Source of the DNA: Blautia sp.
GTDB lineage: Bacteria > Bacillota > Clostridia > Lachnospirales > Lachnospiraceae
Assembly (NCBI GenBank): GCA_017459635.1
Contig: JAFUCO010000028.1
Span: 1 to 64,000, forward strand
Reading direction: 5' to 3'
Length of the DNA stretch: 64,000 nt
The notes under the pieces were generated by a model. It worked only from the letters and a program-made list of their open reading frames with translations, searched no databases and had not been told where the DNA came from. Shown one piece after another: positions 35,358-46,134 of the stretch (position 1 is its first letter; the number at the start of each line of letters is the position of its first letter). Made by a program: the position numbers and the translations under genes.

Positions 35358-36429
35358 TTATGCCACCCCCTTTGACTGCTTTGCAAGGTTTCTCTTCTTA
35401 AACCAGGCCTTAACAGGCTCGGACTGGATAGAGACGATTATGATAACTATGATGGCCTTGAAAACCGGAGCCTGAGTGGAAGCAACACCCAAAGCATAAA
35501 GCGTTGTGGTGATAGCCTGAATTGTGTAAGCGCCGATTATCGAGCCTGCAAGGTTGAACTTGCCGCCGCCCAGTGAGTTGCCGCCGAGGGCTACCGCGAG
35601 GATGGCATCCATCTCAAAATAAAGTCCGATATTGTTCGAATCTGCCGAAGTAATTCTTGAAGAAGCAACTATTCCGGAAATACCTGCAAACAAACCGCAG
35701 AGTGTATAAGTGAGGAAAATGATCCTCTTGGAATTAAGGCCCGCGATACGGCTGGCCTTGTCGTTGATACCGACCGACTGAATATACATTCCAAGAGCGG
35801 TTTTCTTAAGAAGGATAGCGATAACCGCAATGCATATCGCCGCGATTATAACAGGGCTCGGCACTACGCCAAGATAGCTTCCGAAAATACCGAAGGTGCC
35901 ATTACGCACATAAACGATAAGGTCATTGCAGAGCAGTAGGCCGATAGCCCTTGCCGCGGAAAACAGTATCAGCGTGGCGACCATGGGCTGAATATGGAAA
36001 TACGCGACCAGCGTTCCATTAAACATACCGCATACAACACCAAGCAGGATACCTGCCAGAACGCCCACAAACAGGGGCCTTGCAAGTGTAGTTGTTGAAG
36101 ACACCCCGTAGCCTGCCAGCAGCATGCAGCAGAAGCTTGCACAGAGGCTCATTACAGAGCCGACCGAAATATCGGTTCCGGCGGAAGAGGATACAACAAG
36201 GGTCATGCCGATGGCAAGAATTGCAACCTCACTGCCGCGGTTAAGGATATCGATGATACGCCCGTAGAGAATAGTGCCGTTTCCGGTGGTCTCTCTCAGG
36301 GTGATCATAAAGAATGAAAACGGGTTAGCCCCGATATATACATCATGTATGATATTGACCGCCATCACCAGAATAAGGCTCAGGACCGGCAGAAACAGCG
36401 GCCAGGCTTTGATTCTTGACCATAATGAT

Positions 36430-36437
<8 letters not shown>
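35358..36437 (-). CDS. ytfT: Sugar ABC permease (YtfT-like)
   Basis: About 359 residues, ribose-type permease with nine or so helices; SSSAGTDISVGSVMSL, GMFNGTLVAYFHIQPMVATL and GLNSKRIIFLTYTLCG are typical. The start is set at ATG 36437, where GGGAGGTGA lies seven bases upstream; a GTG at 36446 would put the site inside the coding region. It overlaps the end of the ATPase gene by eight bases. Confidence 0.88.
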
Positions 36438-37950
<1,513 letters not shown>

Positions 37951-37974
37951 ATATGCTCCTTTCCCCTGACAAAA

Positions 37975-38016
37975 CAGAAGGTTCCTGGACTTTTTCAGGA
38001 ACCTTCTGCTTTTTGT
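37975..38016. terminator. Hairpin between the YtfQ-like and YtfR-like genes
   Basis: CAGAAGGTTCCTG (37975-37987) pairs with CAGGAACCTTCTG (37996-38008), followed by T-rich ends in both directions. Likely a partial terminator that lowers ATPase and permease relative to binding protein, like the one at 25133-25177. Confidence 0.75.
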
Positions 38017-38067
38017 CGGTTTAAGCCTGCGTAACTATATCGCGTTTGCGGCAATCAATACTGACAA

Positions 38068-39084
38068 TTAATACTGAGCTTCGATAACCTCGTCGGTAAC
38101 CTCGGTCATTTCCTGAGCTTCTCCGTCGATCTCAAAGTCTACGATCTGATCTGCCAGTGCATACCAGTGCTCAACCATGTATACTTCTGATTCGGGTTCT
38201 TCGCCGGCTGCCAGTGTCTGGATAACTTCCTCAACAAACGGAGCTGCAAGCGGGTTGCACTCGAAGTCAGCTGTGATCTTTCCGGCCTTTACATCTTCAA
38301 GACCTGCGGTGCAGGCGTCGAAGGAGATAAGGATTACATCGTTTCCGGGGCCATAGGTAACGCCTGCGTTGTCCATAGCGGTCATAGCGCCGAATGCTTC
38401 GTTATCATTCTGGCATACAACAACGTTGAACTGTCCTTCATAGGACTTGCAGTAGTTCTCCATAACTTCCTGGCCGCCAGCCTCGGTGAAGTCACCGGTC
38501 TGCTCGTCGATAACATTCCAGCCATATTTCTCAGCTACTTCGTTGAAGCCGTCGCTGCGTCCGATCTGAGCGGAAGCGCCTGTTGTTCCGGAGATAACCA
38601 GAGCGTTGATCTCTTCGATTCCCTGAGCGTCTGCATAAGCTTTCAGCCATTCGCCTGCTGCAAGGCCTTCTGTCTTGAAGTTGGAGCCTACCCATGCAGC
38701 ATATTTGTCGGAGTCATCGATTGTACGGTCGATAACGATAACCGGGATGCCGGCCTCGTCGCACTCGGTAAGAACTGTGTCCCATCCGGTAGCGATGATC
38801 GGGTCGATGATGATGTAGTCAACATCCTGCTCGATGAAGGAACGAACAGCTTCTTTCTGAGCTGCTTCATCATTGTCGCAGTCAACAAAGCTTAAGTCAT
38901 ATCCGTTTTCCTCTGAGAAAACATCCTGGCAGGATTTGGTGGAAGCGGTACGCCAGTCACTCTCATGTCCAACCTGTGCGAAACCAACCTTGATCAGTTC
39001 ATCCTCTGCCATAACGCTTGATACCGGCATAATAGCTGCTGCCATAGCTGCTGCAAGAACAGGAACAAGAACTTTTTTATTCAT
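38068..39084 (-). CDS. ytfQ: Sugar ABC substrate-binding protein (YtfQ-like)
   Basis: A 338-residue periplasmic-binding-protein type 1 fold. Signal peptide ends VSSVMA-ED (signal peptidase I type, no lipobox). IGFAQVGHESDWRTASTKS-type N terminus (read KVGFAQVGHESDWRTA), DYIIIDPIIATGWDTVL, VIVIDRTI and CQNDNEAFGAMTAMD match the galactofuranose-binding YtfQ group. It shares this pattern with the lipoprotein encoded at 42.7 kb. AAGGAGGCAGTT precedes the ATG. The -10 hexamer at 39155-39160 has almost no -35 partner, as expected for an activator-dependent promoter. Confidence 0.92.
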   Translation of the reverse strand: MNKKVLVPVLAAAMAAAIMPVSSVMAEDELIKVGFAQVGHESDWRTASTKSCQDVFSEENGYDLSFVDCDNDEAAQKEAVRSFIEQDVDYIIIDPIIATGWDTVLTECDEAGIPVIVIDRTIDDSDKYAAWVGSNFKTEGLAAGEWLKAYADAQGIEEINALVISGTTGASAQIGRSDGFNEVAEKYGWNVIDEQTGDFTEAGGQEVMENYCKSYEGQFNVVVCQNDNEAFGAMTAMDNAGVTYGPGNDVILISFDACTAGLEDVKAGKITADFECNPLAAPFVEEVIQTLAAGEEPESEVYMVEHWYALADQIVDFEIDGEAQEMTEVTDEVIEAQY

Positions 39085-39154
39085 AACTGCCTCCTTAAAA
39101 TTTGTTTATCTGCCGTCTTTCATCTTTGCGGCATTCTTTTAACTTACGACTTTG

Positions 39155-39183
39155 ATTATATAAAAAGAGGGAAGAAAACACCA
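39155..39183 (-). promoter_or_regulatory. Probable activator-dependent promoter of the YtfQRT-like operon
   Basis: On the minus strand a perfect TATAAT (39160-39155) is paired at 17 bases with a poor TGGTGT. The upstream 100 bases contain GGGAA-type words (near 39179-39225) that could be sites for the AraC-type response regulator encoded next door. Confidence 0.45.
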
Positions 39184-39312
39184 TGTGTTCCCTTCCCGAA
39201 ATGGTTGTATTTTTTCCCTTTTTCCAGAATCTGTGCAGAAAAAGTTGAATAATTTACCGCCTGAGTTTGGATTTTTATCATCCGGCTGATCATCGGACTT
39301 CCGAATCAATGA

Positions 39313-40821
39313 CTATCTTCCTGATTCATACCTGCCATCCTGGCTCTGGTTCTTTACTGGTATAATGATCTCCACCAGAGTTCCTTCCCCGTAGGTGCTC
39401 TGAAATACCATCCCCGCCGATTCGCCATAATTAAGCCTCAGGCGTTCTGCGACATTAGAAAGTCCGAAGCTTTCATTTTCTTTCCTTGCAGGCTCCATAC
39501 CGTCGACGGTGCGGACCAGCCCGGTAAGCTTTTCAGGAGTCATCCCGATGCCGGTATCCTTTATCCTTATTACAAGGCTTTCGCCTTCCCGGCTGACCGT
39601 TATGGAAATGTGTCCTCCGCCGCGCTTGTTCTTGATGCCGTGATAAATGGCGTTCTCGACCACGGGCTGGAGCGTCATCTTAAGGATGCGGTATTCATCG
39701 CAGGCCGGGTCGGCATCGATGCTGTAGGTCAGCATGTCGCGGTAGCGGAATTGTTGTATCTCAAGATAAGAACGTATGTGCAGTATCTCCTCCCGGATGG
39801 TGATCTCGTCACGCCCGCCCGAAAGAGAGGTGCGGAAGAAGGTGGAAAGAGAAGAAGCGATGCCTTCAACATCCTCCTTCCGGTCATCCTCGGCAAGCCA
39901 GACTATATTGTCCAGGGTATTGTACAGGAAATGCGGGTTGATCTGCGCCTGCAGAAGCTTGAGTTCAAGATTCCTTGCATTGACCTGTTCCTGCCGGTTT
40001 CGTTCAACGAGCTCCCCAATACGTTCCGCCATGCTGTTGAAGCCGGCGCCCAGTATCTGAACCTCCGGGCTGCCTTCCTCTGCTGCGCGGACGCTGAAAT
40101 TACCCTGTCCAAGCTGCGCGGCTGTTGCCACAAGGCTGGTGATGGGCTTTGTAATACTGCGGGAAAAAAGGCTTGAGAGCAGGAAGCACACTACAAGCAG
40201 AATGACGGCCGCTGCGAGGGAAAACTGTGTCAGCAGAGCCGTCCGGTGGTCTATCTCCCGGCGTATATTGTCCATACTCTGTGATTCGTGATAGATATAC
40301 TGCGAAATCCTGTCCTGTATCATCTCGGTCAGTACCCGTATATCCATGTCGAGACGTTCCATGTTTTCATCATAGGAGCCTGTCGCTTTTACCGTACTGC
40401 TGATATCATTGACCCTTTTGTGCAGAGTGATAAGGAGCTTCGTCGCTCCCTTCACAACCTCAAGGGCATCAGGCGAGATGGTAGAAGCGCGGAGACGCTC
40501 GAATGCCTCTTCAGCCTCCCTGATCATCTCATCCGGATTAGTCATTCCCAGCTCGTTTTTAACCTCGTATTTGGAGAGGGAATGAGCCACCATCATATAC
40601 ATAACAGAGTCCATATCCTCCTTGAACACAAGGTTGAACTCGTTGACCGCTGTAATATTCCGCACGATAGTGTCATAGGAGCTGGAGATCTGGTTTATAC
40701 TGAACAGAAGATAAACGGAAAGAGCCAGAAACGGGATGATCAGTATGGATGAGAGCAGATAAAGACGCATCCTCAGAGACATTCCGCGCCTTCTCTCTCT
40801 CTGCGAACCGGGTTTATTCAT
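39313..40821 (-). CDS. Sensor histidine kinase (YesM/LytS-like)
   Basis: A 502-residue membrane kinase. A first helix at about 17-40 and a second near 205-228 enclose an outside sensing domain; a HAMP domain follows. The kinase core is of the His_kinase type (LLQAQINPHFLYNTLDNI with the phosphorylated His) with an ATPase domain (VENAIYHGI, DTGIGM, FGLSNVAERL). It overlaps the response regulator gene by eight bases. The binding protein two genes upstream probably reports sugar to the outside domain of this kinase. Confidence 0.93.
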   Translation of the reverse strand: MNKPGSQRERRRGMSLRMRLYLLSSILIIPFLALSVYLLFSINQISSSYDTIVRNITAVNEFNLVFKEDMDSVMYMMVAHSLSKYEVKNELGMTNPDEMIREAEEAFERLRASTISPDALEVVKGATKLLITLHKRVNDISSTVKATGSYDENMERLDMDIRVLTEMIQDRISQYIYHESQSMDNIRREIDHRTALLTQFSLAAAVILLVVCFLLSSLFSRSITKPITSLVATAAQLGQGNFSVRAAEEGSPEVQILGAGFNSMAERIGELVERNRQEQVNARNLELKLLQAQINPHFLYNTLDNIVWLAEDDRKEDVEGIASSLSTFFRTSLSGGRDEITIREEILHIRSYLEIQQFRYRDMLTYSIDADPACDEYRILKMTLQPVVENAIYHGIKNKRGGGHISITVSREGESLVIRIKDTGIGMTPEKLTGLVRTVDGMEPARKENESFGLSNVAERLRLNYGESAGMVFQSTYGEGTLVEIIIPVKNQSQDGRYESGR

Positions 40822-42622
40822 TTTCGCCCTTTCCTCTCATACGGTATTCCCTTGGGGACATACCCTGCAGTTTTTTGAAGGTGGCGCTGAAATAGTGCGG
40901 ATCCTTGTAGCCGGACTGATAAGCTATCTCAGAAGAGCGGAGGTCAGTGCTCATGAGGAGCTCCTTGGCGCGGTCCATCCGTTTTCCGATCAGATATTCT
41001 ATGAACGGCATCCCCATTTCGCGTGAAAACAGCGCCGAAAAACGGTTGGGGGAAAGCCCTGCCGCGGCGGCCGCCGCATTCAGCGACATGTCCTCATCGG
41101 CAAAATGTTCATCAATATAGTCCACCGCTTCCTTCAATATCTGGACCCCACGGCGTGACGAACTGCTGTCGCGAACCTGGATCACTTCTTTCAGATATCT
41201 TGTCAGATAGGCTTTTGCATCACCGGCTGTCTTCAAATTCGCCATGACCGTGTTGATATCACCGCATACATCATTTATCCCGGAAGGATCCTTTCCAAGT
41301 TCCTTCAGAAATCTCGCCATCGCAAAGAAACCATCCATGGTAATATAGCTGAGGAACATCACTGACCGGGTGTTGTCCTCGCCCACAGAGGAAAAAAGAT
41401 CCTCCATAAAGTCATCTGCTTCCTGCAGAGTACCGGTCCGGAGAAAACTTTCCCAGGCATTCCGGAGGCTCTCATTCTGAAGGGCAGTTTCGGCATCTAT
41501 ATGTACGGAGTTATTCAGCGGATCCTTAGCATATATAAGGGCCGGATCTTTGCCATATATAAGAAGCGGGTCTTTGCCCTTCGCAAGGCTCTGATCTTTG
41601 CCCTGCATAAAAAGCGGGTCTTTGCCCTCCGTAAGAAGCGTATCCTTGCCCTGTACAGGAAGTGTATCTTTGCCCTGCATAAGGAGCAGGCTCCTGTCCT
41701 GCAGGAGGTCATGGATTGGAATGTCACTGCCTATCATGCGGTTAGGCGGCAGGAAAAACCGGTATGAGGAAGCCCGGTTGGCTTCGTGCCACGAAACCTG
41801 TATCTCGCTCATATGGGTGACAGGCCTGCCTGTACTGATAAAAAACGGCTGGCTTCCCGATGATTCAGATGAATAAGTAATCCTGCCGCAGATCTCCTCG
41901 CGCATTTTGTCGAGCTCCTCCGCCGATTTTGCCGACAGAAGGATGGCGCGGCTGTCCACGCTGTGTTCAAACAGAAAGCACCCCGTGATCTCCTCCTCCA
42001 GCGAATCCAGGGCATTCTCCATCAGACGCTGGTAATTGAGGTCCGATGCATACTGGATATACAATAGAAGCATCTGATAATAAGGAGCCTGAAGGCGCAG
42101 GCCGGTCTCCTCCGCAAGGGACAGCAGCTGATGTGAAGAGTACTCGCCCGATATCAGTGAACGGAAGAATTTTCTCCTCCGGTGGGCTTCCTTTTCCTTT
42201 TCTTCCTCCTGCATAAGGTCCAGATGCTCCTGACGGTTCTTTTTTTCCTCTTCAACCGTATTCCTGAGACGCCTTATCACTTCTTTAAGTTCCTTCGGAG
42301 TGATAGGCTTGACAAGATATTCAGTCACTCCGATGCGGAGAGCATCCTGCGCATAGCGGAATTCGGTATATCCTGAAAGAATTACGATTTTTGTCTCGGG
42401 AAGCTCTGACCTTATAAGGCGGGAGAGCTGCAGTCCGTCCATGAAAGGCATCTTGATATCCGTAATGACAATGTCCGGGCGCTGTTCCAGAATAAGCGGC
42501 CAGGCAAGTTCCCCGTCCCCTGCCTCACCGCAGAACTCTATACCTTCCTCTTCCCAGTGTATATGGCGGCGGATACCTTCGCGCATGGCGATCTCATCCT
42601 CCACAAGAAATAGTTTTACCAT
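40814..42622 (-). CDS. AraC-type response regulator (YesN-like) with octapeptide array
   Basis: About 602 residues. The receiver domain (1-120) has VEDEIAMREG, the phosphorylated Asp in VITDIKMPFMDG, and EYLVKPITP. A central linker region spans about 130-480. The C-terminal 100 residues carry two AraC-type helix-turn-helix motifs (LNAAAAAAGLSPNRFSALF, SSEIAYQSGYKDPHYFSATF). Unlike relatives of about 500-540 residues, it holds seven tandem eight-residue units ending GKD in the linker. The start at 42622 has AAGGAGATACT upstream; the frame is open to 42739 without a site. Target: the YtfQRT-like operon, inferred from position. Confidence 0.92.
   Translation of the reverse strand: MVKLFLVEDEIAMREGIRRHIHWEEEGIEFCGEAGDGELAWPLILEQRPDIVITDIKMPFMDGLQLSRLIRSELPETKIVILSGYTEFRYAQDALRIGVTEYLVKPITPKELKEVIRRLRNTVEEEKKNRQEHLDLMQEEEKEKEAHRRRKFFRSLISGEYSSHQLLSLAEETGLRLQAPYYQMLLLYIQYASDLNYQRLMENALDSLEEEITGCFLFEHSVDSRAILLSAKSAEELDKMREEICGRITYSSESSGSQPFFISTGRPVTHMSEIQVSWHEANRASSYRFFLPPNRMIGSDIPIHDLLQDRSLLLMQGKDTLPVQGKDTLLTEGKDPLFMQGKDQSLAKGKDPLLIYGKDPALIYAKDPLNNSVHIDAETALQNESLRNAWESFLRTGTLQEADDFMEDLFSSVGEDNTRSVMFLSYITMDGFFAMARFLKELGKDPSGINDVCGDINTVMANLKTAGDAKAYLTRYLKEVIQVRDSSSSRRGVQILKEAVDYIDEHFADEDMSLNAAAAAAGLSPNRFSALFSREMGMPFIEYLIGKRMDRAKELLMSTDLRSSEIAYQSGYKDPHYFSATFKKLQGMSPREYRMRGKGENE
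41521..41689. repeat. 24-base tandem repeat inside the response regulator gene
   Basis: Seven in-frame copies of a 24-base unit. They encode octapeptides such as TLPVQGKD, TLLTEGKD, PLFMQGKD, PLLIYGKD and PALIYAKD. The last two positions (K-D) are constant and the first four vary. No spacers separate the units, so it is a coding minisatellite and not a CRISPR array. Confidence 0.92.
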
Positions 42623-42701
42623 AGTATCTCCTTGATATGCCGGCACCATCTTTTCAGATATTGCCTGCTTCTGCATTGACAGTTCCCTCCAGGCTGCTGC
42701 T

Positions 42702-43832
42702 TTAATACTCTCTGCCTCCGATAAGCTCCTTCGTAACAAGAGTCACCGGATATTCTTCTCCGGCAGCCTCAACCGACGTAAGGCCATCAACCGCCGAGAA
42801 CTGTTCCTCCGGTACATAATTTCTGAACTGCAGAGTCTCTCCTTTTTCCAGTTGATCGATCATCTGTACAAGGCGCGGCCCGTACAGAGGCATACATTCA
42901 GTGTCAACTGCAATCTCGCCCCTGAGAGTACGTTCCATAGCGCTGCGGGCTGCGTCAAAGGAAAGGATCAGTATTTCACCGTTTTTTATATCTGTTCCCG
43001 GAGTCATTCCTGCTTCATGTATCGCCTCGATCGCCCCATATGCCATATTGTCGTTTTCACAATAGACCACCTGGATACGGCTGCCATACTTATCAAGCAT
43101 CTGCGCCATGATCTCCTTACCCTTGGCAGTGGTGAATTCGCCGGGCTGCTGGTCGATGAGATTCCAGTCAGGGTGGTCATCTATGGCATCCATGAGGGCC
43201 GCCGTCCGGCCTATCTGCGCGGAGGAGCCGATAGTTCCCTGAAGATGAAGTATGTTCAGCGGCTGATCATACTTCTGTTTCTCAAGAAAGGCAGAGAGCC
43301 ACGCACAGGCTCTGTCGCCCTCGAGACGGAAATCCGAACCGATCCATGCAGTGTAAGCACCGGGTTCTTTTACGTCGACCTCACGGTCGAAGACAATGAC
43401 AGGGATGCCTGCCTCGCGTGCCTCGCTGAGCGAAGCATCCCAGCCGGATTCCATGATGGGATCAAGCAGAATATAATCAACCCCGAGGCTTATGAATTCG
43501 CGCATGGCCTTGACCTGCTTCTCGGGCTTCTGCTGCGCGTCATTCACCAGCAGGTAATAACCGTTGTCAGCCGAAAAAGCCTCGTCAAGCGACCTGTTGC
43601 AGGCTATCCGCCAGTCCGACTCTGACCCTATTTTTACATATCCTACCGTAATGTTATTTCCCGGAACAGATACAGGTTCCTCCTTAGGCTCTCTGCAGCC
43701 GGAAAGAGCAGCCGCAAACACAGCGATTATCAACAGCAAAAACAGCCGCAGACGGCTTCTTAATATGCGTACTGCAAGGCGTAAGCCGGTACAACCCCGG
43801 GTATCGAATAAAAACGACATGAAACTGTTCAT
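42702..43832 (-). CDS. YtfQ-like lipoprotein, probable sugar sensor of the two-component system
   Basis: A 376-residue protein. A long basic N terminus (about 30 residues, with repeated Arg) precedes a membrane segment ending in the lipobox ALSGC, lipid-modified cysteine at residue 46. The mature part is a type 1 periplasmic-binding fold with VGYVKIGSESDWRIACNRS, DYILLDPIMESGWDASL and CENDNMAYGAIEAI, clearly paralogous to the YtfQ-like protein at 38 kb. Being first in the operon with the response regulator and kinase, it probably binds the sugar and contacts the kinase. AAGGAAGGCTTTGC precedes the ATG. Confidence 0.9.
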   Translation of the reverse strand: MNSFMSFLFDTRGCTGLRLAVRILRSRLRLFLLLIIAVFAAALSGCREPKEEPVSVPGNNITVGYVKIGSESDWRIACNRSLDEAFSADNGYYLLVNDAQQKPEKQVKAMREFISLGVDYILLDPIMESGWDASLSEAREAGIPVIVFDREVDVKEPGAYTAWIGSDFRLEGDRACAWLSAFLEKQKYDQPLNILHLQGTIGSSAQIGRTAALMDAIDDHPDWNLIDQQPGEFTTAKGKEIMAQMLDKYGSRIQVVYCENDNMAYGAIEAIHEAGMTPGTDIKNGEILILSFDAARSAMERTLRGEIAVDTECMPLYGPRLVQMIDQLEKGETLQFRNYVPEEQFSAVDGLTSVEAAGEEYPVTLVTKELIGGREY

Positions 43833-44151
43833 GCAAAGCCTTCCTTAAAATTCTGATATTATTACAGCATGGAAACATTATGTATAACTCCCACACAGGC
43901 CGGAAATCATAATAAATCCCGGCAGGGGACTGCTTCTCAAAAGCTGCCAGCTTCCGGCAGATGTCCGGACTGTTCTGAGTATCTCTATCATTATATCATT
44001 TATTATGATTCATTTCCATATGCTGATATAAAGAGTTGCTGTTCACGGCCGTAATGAATAAACACAATAAATTATGTTAACAAACTGTAGATTTTTAGCT
44101 GACAACATGGTATATTATTAGTAATGCATAGTTACTATAAGGAGTTTAATA
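43833..44151. other. Divergent intergenic region between sensor lipoprotein and glgB
   Basis: 319 bases with no gene. On the minus strand a TATAAT (43995-43990) has only a weak -35. Upstream of glgB the sequence is AT-rich with several -10-like hexamers (44111-44138) and TAAGGAGTTTAATA as ribosome binding site; no promoter can be chosen with confidence. Confidence 0.4.
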
Positions 44152-46134
44152 ATGGATTTTCACAGTTTTTATACAGGCACTGAATTTGAAGCCTACGAAT
44201 TTCTTGGCGCGCATGTGGTCGAAAAAGGGGTTGTTTTCCGCACATACGCCCCTTCAGCCGCCCATGTGGCAGTTATCGGGGAATTCAACGGCTGGACAGA
44301 CTTTGGCATGCATCGCATTCATGACGGACAGTTCTGGGAATGCTATATCGAAAATGCCTGCCATGGACAGATGTACAAATACCGCATTTACCGTCCCGAC
44401 GGCGGATATATCGACCACGCAGACCCATATGCCTTCTATTCCGAACTGCGTCCGGCTACGGCTTCAATCATATATGACATGAAGCGTTATAATTTCAACG
44501 ATATTGAATTTATGACAAAGCGTGACGATTTCAAAAACAGGCCGCTCAACATATACGAACTGAATCTCGGCTCATGGAGGCGCAAGGACGGAGGAGAGCC
44601 CGAAGGCGACTGGGAGGAGCCGACCGATGCAGCCCCGGGCTGGTACCGCTACGAGGAGACTGCGGACATGCTCATCCCGTATCTCCTTGAAAATCATTAC
44701 AACTGTGTTGAGTTTATGCCGCTTGCCGAGTATCCCGCCGATGAGTCCTGGGGGTATCAGGGCACAGGGTTTTTCAGCGCCACATCGCGCTACGGGACGC
44801 CGGAAGGGCTGAGAACACTGATAGACCGGCTTCACCAGAACAACATAGCCGTGATTCTTGATATAGTCACAGTACACTTCGCCGCAAATGACTACAGCCT
44901 GATGAATTTTGACGGCACAGCCCTGTACGAATATCCCAACTCAGCTGTGGGCTACAGTGAGTGGGGCACCTGCAACTTTATGCACTCCCGTGGAGATGTG
45001 CGCTCATTCCTCGCATCTGCATGCGATTTCTGGCTCAGCCGGTACCATTTCGACGGCCTCCGTTTTGATGCGGTCGGAAACCTGATCTACTGGCAGGGGG
45101 ACCAGGGAAGAGGTGAAAATCTCGAAGCTATCAATTTCCTCCGGACGATAAATCAGGGACTCCACGCGCGGCATCCCGGCATAATGCTCATCGCCGAGGA
45201 TTCAACGGCCTATCCCGGAGTTACCGCCGACGTATCCTCGGGAGGCCTCGGCTTTGACTACAAGTGGGACCTGGGCTGGATGAACGACACCCTGTCATAC
45301 TTCCAGGAATGGCCGGAACGGCGTACATCCGTATACCACAAGCTGACCTTCTCAATGCAGTATTATTATAATGAAAGATTTCTTCTTCCGCTGTCCCACG
45401 ATGAGGTAGTACACGGAAAGGCGACTATACTCCAGAAAATGTCCGGCGATTATGAAGGCAAGTTCCCGCAGGCCCGGGCAATGTACCTTTATATGTACCT
45501 GCATCCCGGAAAGAAGCTCAACTTCATGGGAAATGAGGTGGGGCAGCTCAGAGAGTGGAACGAAAAGAGAGAGCAGGACTGGTTCATAACAAGATATCCT
45601 CTGCATGACAGCTTTCACACCTTCATGGTTGACCTGAACAGGCTGTACGAAGAGCATCCGTCACTCTGGAAGCATGACTATGACAGGTACGGCTTTGAGT
45701 GGATAGACGCGAACCAGGAGATCAAGAACGTGTACGTGTTCCGCCGCAGGTCCGAGGAGGAAAGCATCCTGTGCATCTTCAATTTCTCCGAGTTTCCGCA
45801 AGTCTACGATTTCAGACCGGGCTGGGACGGCGTGTGGACAGTCCTCATGGACACTGATCTCACAAAATATTCCGGAGAAACAGAGGCGGAAGAGCTTGCC
45901 CCGCTCAGGATACATGCGGATGAGGCAGGCACAATTACCCTGCAGCCGTTTTCAGGAAGATGCTATCTGGAACGCAGCATGGAGGACGCTGATAAAGAAA
46001 ACGCCGGTATAAAAAACTCATGCAATGAAGATGCCGGTATAGAAAACTCAGGCAATGAAGAAACCGGAAAAGTAAGCTCCGGTAATGAGAACGCAGGCGA
46101 TGGTAATACCGTCATGTCAGGCGGTGATATATGA
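44152..46134 (+). CDS. glgB: 1,4-alpha-glucan (glycogen) branching enzyme
   Basis: A 660-residue GH13 enzyme that makes alpha-1,6 branches in glycogen. A CBM48-type N-terminal domain (GVVFRTYAPSAAHVAVIGEFNGW) leads to the catalytic barrel: VILDIVTVHF, the nucleophile in DGLRFDAVGNL, the acid in LIAEDSTAYPG and LSHDEVVHGK. A C-terminal all-beta domain ends near residue 610. After it comes a tail of about 45 residues rich in Asn, Glu, Gly and Asp with repeated AGI-NS-NE words, not part of the usual enzyme. No other glycogen genes are adjacent. It ends in an ATGA overlap with the ROK regulator. Confidence 0.95.
   Translation: MDFHSFYTGTEFEAYEFLGAHVVEKGVVFRTYAPSAAHVAVIGEFNGWTDFGMHRIHDGQFWECYIENACHGQMYKYRIYRPDGGYIDHADPYAFYSELRPATASIIYDMKRYNFNDIEFMTKRDDFKNRPLNIYELNLGSWRRKDGGEPEGDWEEPTDAAPGWYRYEETADMLIPYLLENHYNCVEFMPLAEYPADESWGYQGTGFFSATSRYGTPEGLRTLIDRLHQNNIAVILDIVTVHFAANDYSLMNFDGTALYEYPNSAVGYSEWGTCNFMHSRGDVRSFLASACDFWLSRYHFDGLRFDAVGNLIYWQGDQGRGENLEAINFLRTINQGLHARHPGIMLIAEDSTAYPGVTADVSSGGLGFDYKWDLGWMNDTLSYFQEWPERRTSVYHKLTFSMQYYYNERFLLPLSHDEVVHGKATILQKMSGDYEGKFPQARAMYLYMYLHPGKKLNFMGNEVGQLREWNEKREQDWFITRYPLHDSFHTFMVDLNRLYEEHPSLWKHDYDRYGFEWIDANQEIKNVYVFRRRSEEESILCIFNFSEFPQVYDFRPGWDGVWTVLMDTDLTKYSGETEAEELAPLRIHADEAGTITLQPFSGRCYLERSMEDADKENAGIKNSCNEDAGIENSGNEETGKVSSGNENAGDGNTVMSGGDI
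45986..46125 (+). repeat. 30-base repeats encoding the acidic GlgB tail
   Basis: Imperfect 30-base units around GATGCCGGTATAGAAAACTC and GGCAATGAAGA, decaying toward the end of the gene. They encode repeated D/N-AGI-x-NS-x-NE residues. Confidence 0.75.

Noticed and set aside
41521..41689. Regular direct repeats as a CRISPR array
   Set aside because: Units are contiguous 24-mers without spacers and keep the reading frame of the response regulator.
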